Below, piece by piece: positions 5,324 through 6,965 of a stretch of DNA of 6,965 bases (positions are counted from its first letter, which is position 1; the number at the start of each line of letters is the position of its first letter). The position numbers and the translations under genes were made by a program. Below the pieces are notes generated by a model that saw only the letters and a program-made list of their open reading frames with translations, was not told the origin of the DNA and made no database searches. Where the stretch lies: contig CAIVPY010000212.1 in the NCBI GenBank assembly GCA_903907885.1, positions 1 through 6,965 of the forward strand, read 5' to 3'. The stretch comes from an uncultured Bacteroidota bacterium. GTDB taxonomy: Bacteria; Bacteroidota; Bacteroidia; UKL13-3.

Positions 5324-6592
5324 TTATTCTGCCAATGCTCTCATCATGGCTTGGGCTTTTAGCAGGCATTCTTCATATTCGTGCTCGGCATTGCTATCGA
5401 ATGTAATGGCACTCCCTACTTCAAAACTCACATACTTTTTATTGGCATTGTATTGTATGCTGCGAATTACCACGTTAAAATCAAAGTCCTTGTTAGGTGC
5501 AAAATAACCAATAGCTCCACTGTATAAACCTCTTTTGGTGGTTTCGTATTTTTCTATCAATTCCATTGCCATTACTTTGGGTGCACCTGTCATGCTTCCC
5601 ATAGGGAAGGCGTTTTTTATGGCTTCAACCGCACTCGTGTTTTCGTTAATCTTTGATGAAACCGTTGAAATCATTTGGTGTACTTGGCTAAAAGTATAAA
5701 TACTAAAAAGCTCTTCTACTTTTACCGAACCGATTTCAGAACTTCGTGCTAAGTCGTTTCTTACCAAATCAACTATCATTAGGTTTTCAGCACGTTCTTT
5801 TTCAGAGTTTAGCAATTGAAGAATAAGCTGTTGGTCTTCATCTTTGCTATTTCCTCTTTTTATAGTTCCTTTTATAGGTTGTGAATAGAGTGTTTTACCT
5901 TTTTTTTTTAGAAACCTTTCAGGGCTTGCACAAAGTATAAAATTATCATACACCCTAAGAAATGCACCAAATGGGGTGGGGGAGAACTGCTTTAGTTTTT
6001 GGTACACATGGTAAGCATCTAGGCGGGCATGCTCATCAAAAAACTCTACACAATAATTCAGCTCATACACATCTCCTTCGATGATATGCTGTTGAATGGC
6101 TTGTACATTTTTGATATACTTTTCACGACTTACTTTGGGTTTAATTTGAACCTGATGAGAAGCAAAGTGTTTTGCATCTGTTTGAAGAATTTCTTCAATT
6201 AAATTGCTCTGAGGGCTTTGCAATAAATAGCTACCATTGCGATAAATAATTATGAGATGTATGGGTTTGAAAAAATATAATTCATCAAGACCAATCTGAT
6301 TAAGATGATTGGATTCTAATTTTTCTATTTGGTTCTTTAAATCATAGCTTAAATAGCCAAAAAGATAATCTGGTTCATTGCTTTTAATTACATTGTTCAA
6401 TAAATTCCAATCACCTATGCCAGCACCTTTGATGTCGGTCTTTACACCAGCAGCAATTATGCACTCAATGTCGGTTAAATTAAGTGCATTTATGCTCTCG
6501 TTGTTATCCAACATACAACACACTTCAAAACTTCTCAACCACTCGATGACTTTTAGTTTAAAAGGTTCTATATGATATGGAAAGGGAAGCAA
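5324..6592 (-). CDS. pabB: aminodeoxychorismate synthase component I (chorismate-binding enzyme)
   Basis: The 422-residue protein belongs to the TrpE/PabB/MenF chorismate-binding family and is expected to convert chorismate, with ammonia from a PabA-type glutaminase, to 4-amino-4-deoxychorismate for folate. The catalytic domain lies at about 155-420: 'SPERFL' (223-228), PIKGT (239-243), 'DLVRNDLAR' (275-283), 'GSMTGAPK' (332-339) and the C-terminal 'HEYEECLLKA' (404-413). Lysine 241 in PIKGT is the nucleophile of PabB enzymes; anthranilate synthases have PIAGT, so PabB is favoured. No glutaminase gene is in the window. The start is probably TTG 6592: the frame is closed by TAA at 6617-6619, and the first ATG (codon 27) would remove an N-terminal helix that homologues retain. 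ATT 6607 is an alternative. The 3' end lies 1 bp from the Nudix stop. Confidence 0.88.
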   Translation of the reverse strand: MLPFPYHIEPFKLKVIEWLRSFEVCCMLDNNESINALNLTDIECIIAAGVKTDIKGAGIGDWNLLNNVIKSNEPDYLFGYLSYDLKNQIEKLESNHLNQIGLDELYFFKPIHLIIIYRNGSYLLQSPQSNLIEEILQTDAKHFASHQVQIKPKVSREKYIKNVQAIQQHIIEGDVYELNYCVEFFDEHARLDAYHVYQKLKQFSPTPFGAFLRVYDNFILCASPERFLKKKGKTLYSQPIKGTIKRGNSKDEDQQLILQLLNSEKERAENLMIVDLVRNDLARSSEIGSVKVEELFSIYTFSQVHQMISTVSSKINENTSAVEAIKNAFPMGSMTGAPKVMAMELIEKYETTKRGLYSGAIGYFAPNKDFDFNVVIRSIQYNANKKYVSFEVGSAITFDSNAEHEYEECLLKAQAMMRALAE

Positions 6593-6624
6593 TTTAGAAT
6601 TGAAAATTTTGAAATGTTAATAGG

Positions 6625-6632
6625 CAAAAATA
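6625..6632 (-). promoter_or_regulatory. candidate -7 element for pabB
   Basis: The minus strand reads TATTTTTG, an exact TAnnTTTG match, in the gap before pabB. A start 5-7 nt downstream gives a leader of about 27 nt to TTG 6592. A weak -33 candidate (TTTC at 6656-6659) is about 23 bp upstream. The element overlaps the first unit of the heptamer repeat. Confidence 0.45.
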
Positions 6633-6656
6633 ACGAATAATGAATAACGAATATCG
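6629..6656. repeat. four-unit heptamer tandem repeat
   Basis: Four consecutive 7-bp units read AATAACG (6629-6635), AATAATG (6636-6642), AATAACG (6643-6649) and AATATCG (6650-6656). Each unit differs from AATAACG by at most one base. The array lies between pabB and the acyltransferase gene and covers the upstream side of the predicted pabB promoter. It may be a slippage-prone repeat, a set of binding sites, or a dispersed intergenic repeat. Confidence 0.6.
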
Positions 6657-6669
6657 AAATAATCATTCA

Positions 6670-6965
6670 CTACCTCAAATACTTATTAATAATTGGCTGA
6701 ATTTTTATTTCCATTAAGTAAGACAATCCAAAAAGCACACTCAGGCGGATGGTATTTACTATAAGCATGGTTGAAAGGCTTTCTTTATAGTCGAAATATT
6801 GGTACAAATCCCAAATTTTAAGGATAGGGAAATGCAACACGTAAAGTGCATACGATATAGGTGCAACATAAATAAATACTCCTAGCAATTGATTAAATCC
6901 AATTAATTTAACACGCCACCACACTAAACCAAAGCATAGAAAAAACACACAAGTTGAAAAGTGAA
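6670..6965 (-). CDS. acyltransferase-3 family membrane protein, C-terminal part (5' end outside window)
   Basis: The frame is open to the right edge and ends with TAG at 6670-6672, giving 97 visible residues. It is strongly hydrophobic, with about three membrane-spanning stretches: 'STCVFFLCFGLVWW' near the edge, 'LLGVFIYVAPISYALYVLHF', and 'IRLSVLFGLSYLME' near the end. The 'ISYALYVLHFPIL' stretch is the characteristic last-helix motif of acyltransferase-3 proteins, which O-acetylate or otherwise acylate surface polysaccharides, lipids or antibiotics from the inner membrane. These proteins usually have 330-400 residues with about ten helices, and the N-terminal Arg/His catalytic part is outside the window. 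The substrate cannot be inferred. A GTG at 6948 is internal, because the similarity continues upstream to the edge. It reads toward pabB, 77 bp away on the same strand. Confidence 0.75.
   Translation of the reverse strand, partial: HFSTCVFFLCFGLVWWRVKLIGFNQLLGVFIYVAPISYALYVLHFPILKIWDLYQYFDYKESLSTMLIVNTIRLSVLFGLSYLMEIKIQPIINKYLR

Larger units (their letters stand above)
6593..6669. other. 77-bp gap upstream of pabB
   Basis: This is the longest gene-free stretch in the window and separates two minus-strand genes. It holds a heptamer repeat and a -7-like element, both listed separately. No hairpin with a U-run was found after the acyltransferase stop. Confidence 0.6.

Noticed and set aside
6378..6575. 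Plus-strand open frame opposite the pabB 5' region
   Set aside because: It is a shadow of the PabB N-terminal domain with no motif.

Overview
The window looks like a compact stretch of a low-GC Bacteroidota chromosome. The evidence is the AT-rich sequence throughout, several matches to the Bacteroidota -7 promoter element TAnnTTTG at gene starts, very short intergenic gaps, and protein sequences whose style resembles Bacteroidota families (the IspE N-terminus, the pyrE/Nudix pair, the single-domain PabB). No genus can be named from the sequence alone. No RNA gene, CRISPR array, insertion sequence or phage gene is visible.

Left part, plus strand (1-2279): the C-terminal 137 codons of a DUF58 (vWA-like) protein run in from outside the window. 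They are followed by a type II toxin-antitoxin pair of the Xre/MbcA/ParS-RES class and then by ispE, an isoprenoid (MEP pathway) kinase. The antitoxin and toxin are 2 nt apart. The toxin stop codon TAA is directly followed by the ATG of ispE. The TA pair is therefore laid out as the front end of an operon containing a gene that is probably essential.

Middle part, minus strand (2285-4713): pyrE, a PlsC-like acyltransferase, gatC and a LolD/MacB-type ABC ATPase are read leftward in that order. Gaps are 15 bp, then an 11-nt overlap, then 61 bp. This is a housekeeping string covering pyrimidine synthesis, phospholipid synthesis, tRNA-dependent amidation and ABC export. pyrE starts only 9 bp from a divergently transcribed Nudix hydrolase gene (4723-5322), and -7-like elements for both genes sit at or inside the opposing gene's start.

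Right part (5324-6965): a PabB-type aminodeoxychorismate synthase component I (folate branch, PIKGT motif) is on the minus strand. A 77-bp gap follows, holding a four-unit heptamer repeat and a good -7 element. The last feature is the C-terminus of a membrane acyltransferase-3 protein that runs out of the window.

Most of the window is ordinary core metabolism. The parts that deserve a second look are the zero-gap res-ispE junction, the nested pyrE/Nudix divergent start, and the heptamer array before pabB. I see no clearly new multi-gene system.
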